DNA of 64,000 nucleotides from Nitrosotalea sp. (GTDB lineage Archaea > Thermoproteota > Nitrososphaeria > Nitrososphaerales > Nitrosopumilaceae). Below are positions 17,461-26,427 of the stretch, one piece after another. Within the stretch, counting starts at the first letter, position 1. Every line of letters starts with the position of its first letter. The notes under the pieces are model-generated. The model was not told where the DNA came from and ran no database searches. It saw only the letters and a list, made by a program, of their open reading frames with translations. The stretch lies in NCBI GenBank assembly GCA_023252235.1, contig JAHEXH010000003.1:1-64000 (forward strand), read 5' to 3'. The position numbers and the translations under genes were made by a program.

Positions 17461-18231
17461 CTTTTTTCGCATACTCCTATTTGCAATATTAGCTGCAAAT
17501 GCTCCAGCACCTATACCATTATCAATATTAACAACAGAGAGTCCCAGAGTACAGCTTTGTAACATAGATGCCAATGCAGCTACTCCCTTTTGTCCATAAC
17601 CATATCCAACTGATGATGGCACGCCTATTACAGGGATGTCAACCAATGATGATATTATTGATGCAAGTGCTCCTTCCATTCCAGCAACTACTATAATTGC
17701 ATCTACCTCATCACGTATCATTTTTTTAACTATAGGAAATAATCTGTGAATTCCAGCTATTCCAACATCATAACTACAGATACATCGACATCCCATAGCT
17801 TCACACATGAGTCTTGCTTCTTCAGCCACCCCAACATCAGAAGTTCCTGCTGTTAGTATTCCCACCTTTCCTCCCGTAGAAGACAATTTTTTGAAGAAAA
17901 GTATAGTGGTGGTGTTTTTTCCTGTCTGTATTTTTAATTTGTTTCTTCTGGAAAAAGTCAGCATTTTCTTGTAGAAATCTTTGTTGATTCTGGATACAAG
18001 GATAGAATCAGCTTTAGATGTTGTCGCAAGAATTATCTTCTTAAGAACTAAAAATTCTTTTTTTTCAGCAAATATAACCTCCGGTATTCCACGTCGTAAT
18101 TTTCTGCTCATATCGATCTTGGCAAAATCTTCTATTTTTTCTATTGAATATAGAGAAAGCAGTTTCTTGGCTTTAGGTACGCTTATCTTTCCCAGATCAA
18201 GAGATTCTAGTATTTCAGTAAGATCCATCAC
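17431..18231 (-). CDS. larB: LarB, nickel-pincer cofactor biosynthesis carboxylase
   Basis: LarB carboxylates and hydrolyses nicotinic acid adenine dinucleotide, the first step to the nickel-pincer nucleotide (NPN). The 266-residue protein has a helical N-terminal region and a C-terminal PurE/AIR-carboxylase-like domain with ILTAGTSDVGVAEEA (about 124-138), YDVGIAGIHR and VIVVAGMEGALASI, then the VPSSVGYG loop. It lies 32 nt downstream of the mdh stop, so it is probably co-transcribed with mdh. larC and larE lie on the other strand of the same locus. Confidence 0.93.
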   Translation of the reverse strand: MMDLTEILESLDLGKISVPKAKKLLSLYSIEKIEDFAKIDMSRKLRRGIPEVIFAEKKEFLVLKKIILATTSKADSILVSRINKDFYKKMLTFSRRNKLKIQTGKNTTTILFFKKLSSTGGKVGILTAGTSDVGVAEEARLMCEAMGCRCICSYDVGIAGIHRLFPIVKKMIRDEVDAIIVVAGMEGALASIISSLVDIPVIGVPSSVGYGYGQKGVAALASMLQSCTLGLSVVNIDNGIGAGAFAANIANRSMRKKLGFNNSKTS

Positions 18232-18263
18232 TATTAGTAATTATAATACAGTTAAAAATTTAA

Positions 18264-19178
18264 TCAGAGCTCAAGATTTGAGATGGCACCCTTGACACTT
18301 TCTACTCCCTTTTTGAACCACTCTTTTTCACTTGAATCCAAGTCCAATTCCACGATTTTCTCAACACCATTTTTACCTATAACTGCAGGAACACCAATTG
18401 AGACATTAGAGTAATCATATTCTCCATCTAGATATGTTGCAACTGGGATAACCTGTCTTGTGTTGTTTAACACTGCCTCTATGATTGTAGATATCGCATT
18501 ACCTGGAGCATGAACGGTTGCACCTTTTAGTTCAATCACCTTTGCTGCAACCTGTCTTGTACCCTGTACAATTTCCTCAATTTTTTCTTTGGACAAAATT
18601 GAAGATAGTGGAACTCCAGATATTGTAGAGAATCGTGGAAGTGGTAGCATGTTTTCACCATGTTCGCCTATTACAAGTGCACGTATAGAATTTCTCGAGT
18701 AACCAGTAGATTCGTGTATGAATTGTGTAAATCTTGACAAATCAAGCATACCTCCCATTCCAAATACTCTATTTTTTTGAAATCCTGAAACTTTGTATGT
18801 AAGATACGCCATTGGATCTAATGGATTAGTTACTGGAACTATCATGGCATCTTTAGCATATTTTTGGATATTTTCTACAACACCTTTGACTATTGACGCA
18901 TTTATTTTTAGAAGATCCATTCTTGTCATGCCAGGTTTTCTTCCAGAACCAGCAACAACAACTACAATATCAGAGCCTTTCATTTCAGAATAATCGTTTG
19001 ATCCTCTAACGTTTACATCAATTCCTTTTTCTGCCAACATATGATTTATGTCCATGGCCTCTCCTTGTGGAAGACCCTGAACTACATCCAACAAGAGTAT
19101 TTCATCTGTAACTTTTCTAAGAGCTGTAAACAATGCAGCCGCTCCACCCACTTTTCCTGAGCCAATAATAGTAATCAT
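18264..19178 (-). CDS. mdh: Malate dehydrogenase (LDH/MDH family)
   Basis: The 304-residue protein has the Rossmann GxGxxG motif at the start ([11 protein letters not shown]), the [12 protein letters not shown] substrate loop and the [13 protein letters not shown] catalytic segment with the active-site His. The Arg in the KPGMTR loop is the residue that favours malate/oxaloacetate over lactate. It likely reduces oxaloacetate in the incomplete TCA cycle. It lies upstream of larB in the same direction; whether the link with nickel-cofactor genes is functional is unknown. Confidence 0.93.
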   Translation of the reverse strand: MITIIGSGKVGGAAALFTALRKVTDEILLLDVVQGLPQGEAMDINHMLAEKGIDVNVRGSNDYSEMKGSDIVVVVAGSGRKPGMTRMDLLKINASIVKGVVENIQKYAKDAMIVPVTNPLDPMAYLTYKVSGFQKNRVFGMGGMLDLSRFTQFIHESTGYSRNSIRALVIGEHGENMLPLPRFSTISGVPLSSILSKEKIEEIVQGTRQVAAKVIELKGATVHAPGNAISTIIEAVLNNTRQVIPVATYLDGEYDYSNVSIGVPAVIGKNGVEKIVELDLDSSEKEWFKKGVESVKGAISNLEL

Positions 19179-19272
19179 AAAATGCCCTCTATCTAATCTC
19201 TAATTAAACTTGACTATCTTTTATCAAAATTAGTAGCTATAATTCTTACAACCAAGTTATGAACCAAATTAC

Positions 19273-19283
19273 AATTTATATGC
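19273..19283 (+). promoter_or_regulatory. TATA-like element of the larC-larE-desulfurase operon
   Basis: AATTTATATGC is centred about 27 nt before the larC ATG at 19305, giving a leaderless transcript. It faces the mdh-larB promoter region across a 126-nt gap. Confidence 0.5.
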
Positions 19284-19304
19284 ATTCCAGATGTTTAGAA
19301 AATA

Positions 19305-20537
19305 ATGGTACTTGTAATTGATGCACAGATAGCTGGAATTTCTGGAGATATGTTACTTTCTTCGTTAGTCAGCATAGGTGCAAACAAGTCCAAAGTTATA
19401 GATGGTGTATATTCAGTCGAAGAGTATCTCAAAGGTTCAAAAATTGTAAAACTAGATTTTGACAAGGTTGTAAAACATGGAATAGAGGCAACCCACCTTA
19501 TTTTAGAGACAAGTGAAGATCATCACGAACGAAAAGGAATTGAGATTCAAGAATGCATATTATCAACATCAGATAAGATAGGATTATCTGAAAAAGCTAA
19601 AGTTTTCGCAAAGGAGAGCATTAGATCATTACTTCATGCAGAATCAAAGATACATGGAGAACCTCTAGAAGCAGTACATTTTCATGAAGCATCAAGTATT
19701 GATACTGCCATAGACATCATTGGTTCTGCAATTGCATTAGATGATCTAAAGTTATTTTCAGATGAAATTGTTTCAACCCCAGTGGCAGTTGGTAGTGGTA
19801 CTCTAACGTTTTCTCATGGAACCACATCCAATCCTGCAAGTGCCATACTTGAGATATTCCGTGATTCAGACATTGTAATTTATGGTGGACGTGTAAAAGA
19901 AGAACTTACCACACCTACAGGTGCAAGCCTACTTGTAAATCTGTCAGATAGGTGTTCAGAGTTTTATCCAACAATGAAAATAAAATCAATAGGATATGGT
20001 GCCGGTAACAAGGACTTCGATAGTTTTTCCAATGTTTTGAAAATTGTCAAAGGAGAATCAACAGATGAATTTCAGTTAGATACAGTACAAATTCTTGAAA
20101 CAAATCTAGATGATGTGTCTGGTGAGACAGTTGGACATATGATTGACAAGTTAATTGCAAATGGTGCAAAGGACGTTACTGTAACAAGTGCAATAACAAA
20201 GAAAGGGAGACCAACTAATCTTGTTTCCATAATATGTGATCCATCTGTTACAAATAGATTGATGAGCATACTTGTTTCAGAGACTGGCACTTTAGGCGTA
20301 CGAATCAGATCCTCTAGTCGCTATGTCGTTCCAAGAATAATTGTTTCAGTACCAATTCTCTTACAAGAAAAAAGTTTCATTGTGAAATGTAAAATTGTAA
20401 AACATGGTGAAACAATCAAACATTTCAAAGTAGAATCAGATGAAGTCAAATCAATTGCAGAGTCATTATCATTATCGTTTAAAGCTGCATCAGATTTGAT
20501 ATCAGGTGAAGTCAAACGGAGACTAGACATAAAATGA
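19305..20537 (+). CDS. larC: LarC, nickel insertase for the nickel-pincer cofactor
   Basis: LarC is a CTP-dependent cyclometallase that inserts nickel into the pyridinium bis-thiocarboxylate made by LarB and LarE. The 410-residue chain opens with the family motif GISGDMLLSSLV, contains the VHFHEASSIDT histidine segment (about 124-134) likely to bind metal, then SHGTTSNPA. The C-terminal half has LETNLDDVSGE and GTLGVRIR. Unlike some bacterial larC genes, it is one uninterrupted frame with no programmed frameshift. Its stop overlaps the larE start by 4 nt. Confidence 0.95.
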   Translation: MVLVIDAQIAGISGDMLLSSLVSIGANKSKVIDGVYSVEEYLKGSKIVKLDFDKVVKHGIEATHLILETSEDHHERKGIEIQECILSTSDKIGLSEKAKVFAKESIRSLLHAESKIHGEPLEAVHFHEASSIDTAIDIIGSAIALDDLKLFSDEIVSTPVAVGSGTLTFSHGTTSNPASAILEIFRDSDIVIYGGRVKEELTTPTGASLLVNLSDRCSEFYPTMKIKSIGYGAGNKDFDSFSNVLKIVKGESTDEFQLDTVQILETNLDDVSGETVGHMIDKLIANGAKDVTVTSAITKKGRPTNLVSIICDPSVTNRLMSILVSETGTLGVRIRSSSRYVVPRIIVSVPILLQEKSFIVKCKIVKHGETIKHFKVESDEVKSIAESLSLSFKAASDLISGEVKRRLDIK

Positions 20538-21334
20538 AACAGATAGAAGAATTAGTAAATTGGTTTCACGGAAAAGAAAAAGTCATAGTAGCTCTTTCGG
20601 GCGGCGTTGATAGTGCCCTTGTGGCATACGCTGCTCAAAAAGCTCTAGGCAGACAAGCTATTGCAGTAACTGCAGATTACAAGACACTCTCTCAAGAAGA
20701 GTTAGAATCTGCAAAGACAGTGTGTAAGGAGATAGGAATCAGACATATGATTATCGAATACAACGAATTGGACAATCCTAACTTTGTAAAAAATGATCAA
20801 AACAGATGTTTTCATTGTAGGACCGAATTAGCAGAACATCTTCTTAGACTATCAAAAACAGAAAAAATTAATCTCATCGTAGACGGAACTAACCTAGATG
20901 ATCTCACAGAATATCGACCAGGAATAATAGCCCTCAAAAAAAATGGTGTTCAAAATCCACTGGTAGAAAGTAGATTCACAAAATCGGATGTTAGAAAGAT
21001 AGCAAGAGAAGTGGGTCTTTCAATACATGACAAACCATCCAACTCGTGTTTAGCATCTCGTATTCCATGGGGCAATACAGTTACAGCTGAGAAGCTTGCA
21101 AGAATTGAGAAGAGTGAGATGATGATAAAACAACTTTTTGGGGTAAGACAAGTAAGAGTTCGAGATTTTGGAAATAGTGCTAACATAGAAGTAGGTAAAG
21201 ATGAAATCATATTTCTTAATGATGAAAAAAAAATGTCAGCGTTAAAGGAATACATGAATCAGTTTGGATTTGATACTGTTTTAGTAGATCCTAGCGGATA
21301 CAGACCAGGTAAACTCAACGTGATAACAGATTGA
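20534..21334 (+). CDS. larE: LarE, sulfur transferase for the nickel-pincer cofactor (three-cysteine type)
   Basis: LarE adenylates the LarB product and inserts sulfur. The 266-residue protein has the PP-loop SGGVDS at 22-27. C172 in the PSNSCLASRIPWG segment corresponds to the cysteine that is sacrificed in Lactobacillus LarE. A CxxC pair (C92, C95) in NRCFHCRTELAE accompanies it; LarE forms with three such cysteines are known to bind a [4Fe-4S] cluster and may use it to carry sulfide instead of sacrificing the protein. It is coupled at both ends: ATGA overlap with larC, 4-nt overlap with the cysteine desulfurase. Confidence 0.95.
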   Translation: MKQIEELVNWFHGKEKVIVALSGGVDSALVAYAAQKALGRQAIAVTADYKTLSQEELESAKTVCKEIGIRHMIIEYNELDNPNFVKNDQNRCFHCRTELAEHLLRLSKTEKINLIVDGTNLDDLTEYRPGIIALKKNGVQNPLVESRFTKSDVRKIAREVGLSIHDKPSNSCLASRIPWGNTVTAEKLARIEKSEMMIKQLFGVRQVRVRDFGNSANIEVGKDEIIFLNDEKKMSALKEYMNQFGFDTVLVDPSGYRPGKLNVITD

Positions 21335-22488
21335 TCTATTTAGATAATGCAGCATCTACACCAGTTCATGAAAAGGTCGTAGAGGATATGTTACCTTATT
21401 TCAGAGAACAGTATGGAAATCCTTCTTCCATACACAGACATGGTAGGCTTGCAAATACAGCAATTCAAAATGCAAGAAAGCGAATTGCGGCACTTATCAA
21501 TGCAGATAGTAATGAAATACTCTTAACTTCGGGCGGAACAGAGTCAAACAATACCGCAATCTATGGCATGGCATCACAAAGCAAAGGAAGACACATCATA
21601 ACATCATCCATTGAACATGATGCAATACTTGAACCATGTAGACGTCTTGAAAAGGAAGGATACAGAATATCTTTTCTTCCTGTAGACCAACATGGTTTTG
21701 TAAATCCAGAAGATCTTAAAAAAGAGATTTCAAGTGATACTTGTTTGATTACGATAATGTATGCAAATAATGAAGTTGGCACAATACAGTCCATAAAAGA
21801 AATAGCTAAAATTGCAAGAGAGAAAAACATCATTTTTCATACAGATGCTGTTCAAGCAGTAGGAAAGACTCCTGTAGACGTTAAGGAATTAGGAATAGAC
21901 TTGCTTTCAATATCATCTCATAAAATAAACGGTCCAAAAGGTGTAGGTGCATTGTATATCAGAAATGGTGTAAAAATATCCCCTCTAATATTAGGAGGGG
22001 GTCAGGAAAGTGGACTTCGATCCGGTACAGAAAATGTGGCAAGCATTGTAGGATTTGGAATGGCATGCAAACTGGCAAAGGATAACGTAAATGAGAATAT
22101 GACGCACTTCAAAAAATTAACTACTAGATTGATCTCAAGAGTTTTAGCTGAGATACCTTTTACTACTCTTAATGGTCATCCTGATGTGAGAATTCCCAAT
22201 AATACTCACTTTACTTTTCTTGGTGTAAGTGGAGAGGATCTCATAATAAAATTAGATGAAAATAAAATATCCGCGTCTACTGGCTCTGCATGTTCTGTAA
22301 AAATCCAGAAAGCATCGCATGTTCTAAAGGCAATGGGATTTTCGCATGAACAAGTTACAGGTTCTTTACGTCTTACAGTAGGAATAACAAACACAGAACA
22401 AGAAATCGATGAAACGGTAGACGTATTAAAAAAAGTTGTTCAAGAATTGCGTGCGGTATCACCATACAAAAGCAAGTACAACTTTTGA
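21331..22488 (+). CDS. Cysteine desulfurase (NifS/IscS family)
   Basis: This 385-residue PLP enzyme removes sulfur from cysteine. It opens with YLDNAASTPVH; the PLP lysine is K198 in ISSHKINGPKG, and the persulfide-forming Cys is C321 in TGSACSV. The start is a TTG overlapping the larE stop by 4 nt, which fits the family N-terminus exactly. Operon position directly after larE suggests that it supplies sulfur to LarE, though it could also serve Fe-S assembly or tRNA thiolation. Confidence 0.93.
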   Translation: MIYLDNAASTPVHEKVVEDMLPYFREQYGNPSSIHRHGRLANTAIQNARKRIAALINADSNEILLTSGGTESNNTAIYGMASQSKGRHIITSSIEHDAILEPCRRLEKEGYRISFLPVDQHGFVNPEDLKKEISSDTCLITIMYANNEVGTIQSIKEIAKIAREKNIIFHTDAVQAVGKTPVDVKELGIDLLSISSHKINGPKGVGALYIRNGVKISPLILGGGQESGLRSGTENVASIVGFGMACKLAKDNVNENMTHFKKLTTRLISRVLAEIPFTTLNGHPDVRIPNNTHFTFLGVSGEDLIIKLDENKISASTGSACSVKIQKASHVLKAMGFSHEQVTGSLRLTVGITNTEQEIDETVDVLKKVVQELRAVSPYKSKYNF

Positions 22489-22504
22489 AAATTTGAGATT
22501 TCCA

Positions 22505-25500
22505 CTATGGAAGAACTTGAATTTTGTATTGATTACTATCTATAAGCGGTACTAGAGAATCCAGTCCATTCCACACATAGACTTCTGCAGAATAAGACCC
22601 AGATGATGTCGGTATCCAGTGAATTTCCTCATTAGTAGTTGATAAATTCACAAGATTAGATTCTGACCATTTTAGAAAAACCACTTTATTATTACTGTCT
22701 TTTATCTGGACAATGTACGAGATTTTCTGGGAATTTTGATAATATTTGTTTGAGATCATACTCTTAAAATTTATCGTTTGTCCAACATGAGGATTTTGAA
22801 GTAGTGGTCTTCCTGAGTCATCACTGATTTGAGTTGACTTGGAGATCATTGTCTTGTATTGATTAGTAATTGTGGTAGGCTGTGTTGTGGATTGTGTTTT
22901 AGCAGGAACAACGACCGTAGAACTGATCACAGCAGATCTACCAAATTCATCTCTAAAATCATGATACCATGCCTGAACATTTCCTCCAACTGGAGATATC
23001 AGAGCAGTCCCATCTGCATTACATATCTTGGAAGGCATTTTAAAAAGTCCCTTGAATATTCCCGTACCTGGTCCAGTTTCTGTCAGTGTAAAACCAGTGG
23101 ACGCAAGTCCGCCAGATGGAACTCCATTTATAGTACAATGATGAAATCTAAACCCCTTAATCCAAACTTCTAAGAGTATATTTCCATTACTATCTCCAAC
23201 AGTATCATCAGATGTTGAGGTAGGATCATTTACGCTTGTGTAAGTCACAATTGTATTAGCATCAGTAACCAGATCAGGATCATTTACAGTTATTGTTACA
23301 ACTGAGCCAATTCTATAATTGGGCGAATCAAGTATCACTTTACCAGTATGTGTAGGAAGAGGATGTTGTGATGTTACCGTTGTGGATGTTCCACCTTGGG
23401 TACTCAAGATTGAAAAATGAATTGCATTAGCATCTGTAAGTTGATCATTTATAAGAAATTTAATATTACTTCCAAAAGTTCTCAGACTTTTAATCAAATT
23501 AGGATCAAACTGATTTAATTGATTTATTATTGTGTACTCCATTGTACCAGAGAATACGCCTGAATTGGCAGATGTTTCTTGTAGTTCTGCTCTATAGATA
23601 GCATTATTCACTTGTTGGTTGTTATTATTTCCAAAAGAAAATAGATCAAACACAATTGGTTGAGTATTGACAGGATTTGAGAACTTGCCTTGAGTGTTGA
23701 AATTTATTTCTAAGAACACTGGAAGATTGGATGACATTGATTCTATAGATGCTATCGTAGAATCACTTATCTGGACTATACCATTACCTGATACAATTGC
23801 TCCGGGTGTCAAGATTTGTACAGGTGAGCTGCCAACTGTTCCAAAGTATAATGTCATGCGTGTGCCAGAAAATGATGTTATTCCGAGTTGCTGCTGAAAA
23901 GATCTCAGATCATAATTAATCCAGTTAGTTCCCTTTGAGTTTGAATGACTAGTATCAATGAGGATGTCTTTAAGAGATTGTGTTGTAATACCTAGATTTA
24001 ACGTAATTTTCTGGAAACTAGGCATGGATTGTGATCTAGTATCTATCATTAATCTCAATGAATTAGCATCAAATACAGTAGATGGAACAGAAAGAGGATT
24101 TAAAAAATCCATAGAATTTGGATAGAATTTAACACTTGAAGAGCTACTCAATGTAATTGGATTTCCGATCTTCAAAGTTGGAATTTTAGATGAATTTCTA
24201 AAAACATCGAGTTGATCAACCGAAGTAGATTTAAGATTTTGATCATTGTCAACAAGAGTAATTGTTTCTCTTTGTCCGGGATTGAATTGTCCCGGAGTAC
24301 CAACAGTAAGACTTGCCGTTGAGGTACCAGCAACAATAGAAACACCTTTGAGATTATATTGTATGGTACCACTATTGCCTCTTGGTGAATTTGACGATAC
24401 TCCTATTGTAGATACTCCACTATGAGAACTTTCAAAAATTCCGGTATTTGGTCCCGTTTCTACAAAAGTTACTAGCTTGTTGTATGAAGTACTTGGTAAA
24501 GATAAGCTAGTTTGAACAGAGTTAGTTTTCAGGTTAACAACATTTCCTAAATCCATACTGACTTGGCCATTATCCTTAAAACCAAGACTGCTCAGGTAAG
24601 GAATTAGATTTACTAATCCCGAACCACTTGCACCGCTTCCTGATACTCCAAATGCTTGATAAAATGTAGCCAGAGGAGAATTAACATTGAAGGTCCAAGA
24701 GTCTTGCGAAGTAGGATCTATGTTTAACTCTGCATCATTTATTGTTACAAATACTTCAGAGCTACTAGGATATCCACTTCTGTCAAGTTTTAATGAAATA
24801 TTTGGAATTTCGAAATAATTAAGATCTACACTTTGTGTACCCGTTGAGCGATTATATTCTATGTGAACACTATTACTAAAAGTAAAAAGCTGAATGGGAG
24901 GCCAAACATTTGGATTAATTCCTACTTGACCAACTGGAACTTGTGGATTTGTGTTCAAGGATGGAGAATTTCTTATAACATTATTTTGATTTGTAGGAGT
25001 TGTCGGAGTACCACTACATGAGCTAAAACCTGAATTTCCTTGAGTAGTACCAGACAATCCGGCTGAATCTGGAATTGCCACTCCATCAGTCTGTGAAATA
25101 TCTATTCCTAGAACAGATGATGGTGTAGAACCTGAACAAAATACTCCAAAGTCAATACTTTGACCGGGTGACCCAGAAAGTGCAGCTTGATCAGCCTGTT
25201 TTGCTTTATCAGTATTTGCAAAAAAAGCATGCCAATTACCATCAGAGCCCTGAACCATTCTAAGACGTTTTCCATCCACTGAAACACCTGGTTCACCTAT
25301 TGCTTGATCTAATTGAGTATTATCTTCCCGTACTATAACTTCAATTATCATTGGTCCAGAAAAATTATTATTAAAGAGACTATTTTCAGCAGAGACGAAA
25401 AGATTAGGATGATCAGAATACGCATGTACGTTAGGCAGAGTCATTGGTGGTATAATCATCGAAGAAATTAGAAGAATCACAAGAATTTTGTACAACTTTC

Positions 25501-25561
25501 TAATGTGAGTAGATGTACAAGATAATGTTATCGAATAATTCATACCAAAAATGATTGGCAT
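22505..25561 (-). CDS. Large secreted S-layer-like surface protein
   Basis: The 1018-residue protein has a signal peptide (hydrophobic stretch about 23-45, cleavage near VHA before YSDHPN). The N-terminal part, with HPNLFVSAENSLF and a GMSGNW-like DGNWHAFF, resembles thaumarchaeal S-layer proteins. At least three Ig-like units carry the motif ETGPNTGIF or variants (near 373, 678 and 848). Ser/Thr/Asn-rich spacers with many N-x-S/T sites separate them. There is no PEFG tail or clear C-terminal membrane helix. It could be the S-layer subunit or a minor paralogue; the first ATG is used, but a second at residue 7 is possible. Confidence 0.8.
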   Translation of the reverse strand: MPIIFGMNYSITLSCTSTHIRKLYKILVILLISSMIIPPMTLPNVHAYSDHPNLFVSAENSLFNNNFSGPMIIEVIVREDNTQLDQAIGEPGVSVDGKRLRMVQGSDGNWHAFFANTDKAKQADQAALSGSPGQSIDFGVFCSGSTPSSVLGIDISQTDGVAIPDSAGLSGTTQGNSGFSSCSGTPTTPTNQNNVIRNSPSLNTNPQVPVGQVGINPNVWPPIQLFTFSNSVHIEYNRSTGTQSVDLNYFEIPNISLKLDRSGYPSSSEVFVTINDAELNIDPTSQDSWTFNVNSPLATFYQAFGVSGSGASGSGLVNLIPYLSSLGFKDNGQVSMDLGNVVNLKTNSVQTSLSLPSTSYNKLVTFVETGPNTGIFESSHSGVSTIGVSSNSPRGNSGTIQYNLKGVSIVAGTSTASLTVGTPGQFNPGQRETITLVDNDQNLKSTSVDQLDVFRNSSKIPTLKIGNPITLSSSSSVKFYPNSMDFLNPLSVPSTVFDANSLRLMIDTRSQSMPSFQKITLNLGITTQSLKDILIDTSHSNSKGTNWINYDLRSFQQQLGITSFSGTRMTLYFGTVGSSPVQILTPGAIVSGNGIVQISDSTIASIESMSSNLPVFLEINFNTQGKFSNPVNTQPIVFDLFSFGNNNNQQVNNAIYRAELQETSANSGVFSGTMEYTIINQLNQFDPNLIKSLRTFGSNIKFLINDQLTDANAIHFSILSTQGGTSTTVTSQHPLPTHTGKVILDSPNYRIGSVVTITVNDPDLVTDANTIVTYTSVNDPTSTSDDTVGDSNGNILLEVWIKGFRFHHCTINGVPSGGLASTGFTLTETGPGTGIFKGLFKMPSKICNADGTALISPVGGNVQAWYHDFRDEFGRSAVISSTVVVPAKTQSTTQPTTITNQYKTMISKSTQISDDSGRPLLQNPHVGQTINFKSMISNKYYQNSQKISYIVQIKDSNNKVVFLKWSESNLVNLSTTNEEIHWIPTSSGSYSAEVYVWNGLDSLVPLIDSNQYKIQVLP

Positions 25562-25603
25562 GTTACACTAAGTTTTAACTAAGGGGCATAATCCAAATGC
25601 GTT

Positions 25604-26110
25604 GTGATAAAACCCAAACCAATCATAATAACAAGCGGCATACTGATATTGATAGGTATTGCAATAACAGCATATCAGTCTCAGACAACTTCTGAAAACC
25701 TTTCAAATCAACAAAAGACTCTAGGTGTTGGAACTCAAATGACCATTACAAAAGGAATGGATCCGAACAATAATCAGAAAGGAGTATATGCTATTCAAGT
25801 AACTGATCTAAAAAACGATGATAATGTCAAAGCAATTGTAATTGATCCTAGCGGTACTACAATAATAACAAAATCTGTAACAAAAAATCCGATTCAAGAA
25901 ATGTTCAAGATCACCTCCTCTGGAAATTACACCTTGCAAATAGAGAACCAAGGAAATAGAGAGATTCAGATTCTTGGAATTATTGGATATTATCCAGAAG
26001 GTATAGAATTAGCAGATATTTCTGGATTTATTGTACTTTTGATTGGTCTTAGCGGACTTGCAGTTGGTATGATGTATCTCATAAAAAATCGTGTCAAGCC
26101 TCAATCTTAG
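25604..26110 (+). CDS. Small membrane protein with two terminal helices
   Basis: The 168-residue protein has an N-terminal membrane helix (about 6-24), an extracytoplasmic beta-rich middle (about 30-125) with SGNYTLQIENQG, and a C-terminal helix (about 139-160) ending in a basic tail. This is a two-anchor layout. It starts at GTG and is divergent from the S-layer-like gene with only 42 nt between them, so the two may share control. Function unknown. Confidence 0.75.
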   Translation: MIKPKPIIITSGILILIGIAITAYQSQTTSENLSNQQKTLGVGTQMTITKGMDPNNNQKGVYAIQVTDLKNDDNVKAIVIDPSGTTIITKSVTKNPIQEMFKITSSGNYTLQIENQGNREIQILGIIGYYPEGIELADISGFIVLLIGLSGLAVGMMYLIKNRVKPQS

Positions 26111-26427
26111 TTAAGATATTGATCTAGTTCGGTCAGTCCATCAACTACATTTTTAAAATTACCATCACTTTCCATGATTTTGTTAAGTTTACTCAAGTCA
26201 ACTTTGAAAATCTCATTTCCATTACTTTGATTGATTGTAACGAAATTATGCTCTATTACGTATGAAAGACGCTCTTTTATCTGATTCAATGATAATTGTA
26301 ATTTATCTGTCAGATATGTAGAATCTTTTTCTCCGCTTTCAAGCTCTGCAAGAATTGATGATATTTCAGGATCTACCAAAGTTTCCATCATTTTTTGTTT
26401 ATCAAAACTTTCACTCAAATCTACCAA
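26107..26427 (-). CDS. Small helical protein of the ATPase/VWA operon
   Basis: The 106-residue acidic protein is predicted mostly helical. Its middle (about 35-75: YLTDKLQLSLNQIKERLSYVIEHNFVTI) reads like a winged-helix DNA-binding fold. It begins 7 nt inside the end of the VWA gene, so translation is coupled. It could be a regulator or an adaptor of the ATPase/VWA pair. No named family recognised. Confidence 0.75.
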   Translation of the reverse strand: MVDLSESFDKQKMMETLVDPEISSILAELESGEKDSTYLTDKLQLSLNQIKERLSYVIEHNFVTINQSNGNEIFKVDLSKLNKIMESDGNFKNVVDGLTELDQYLN

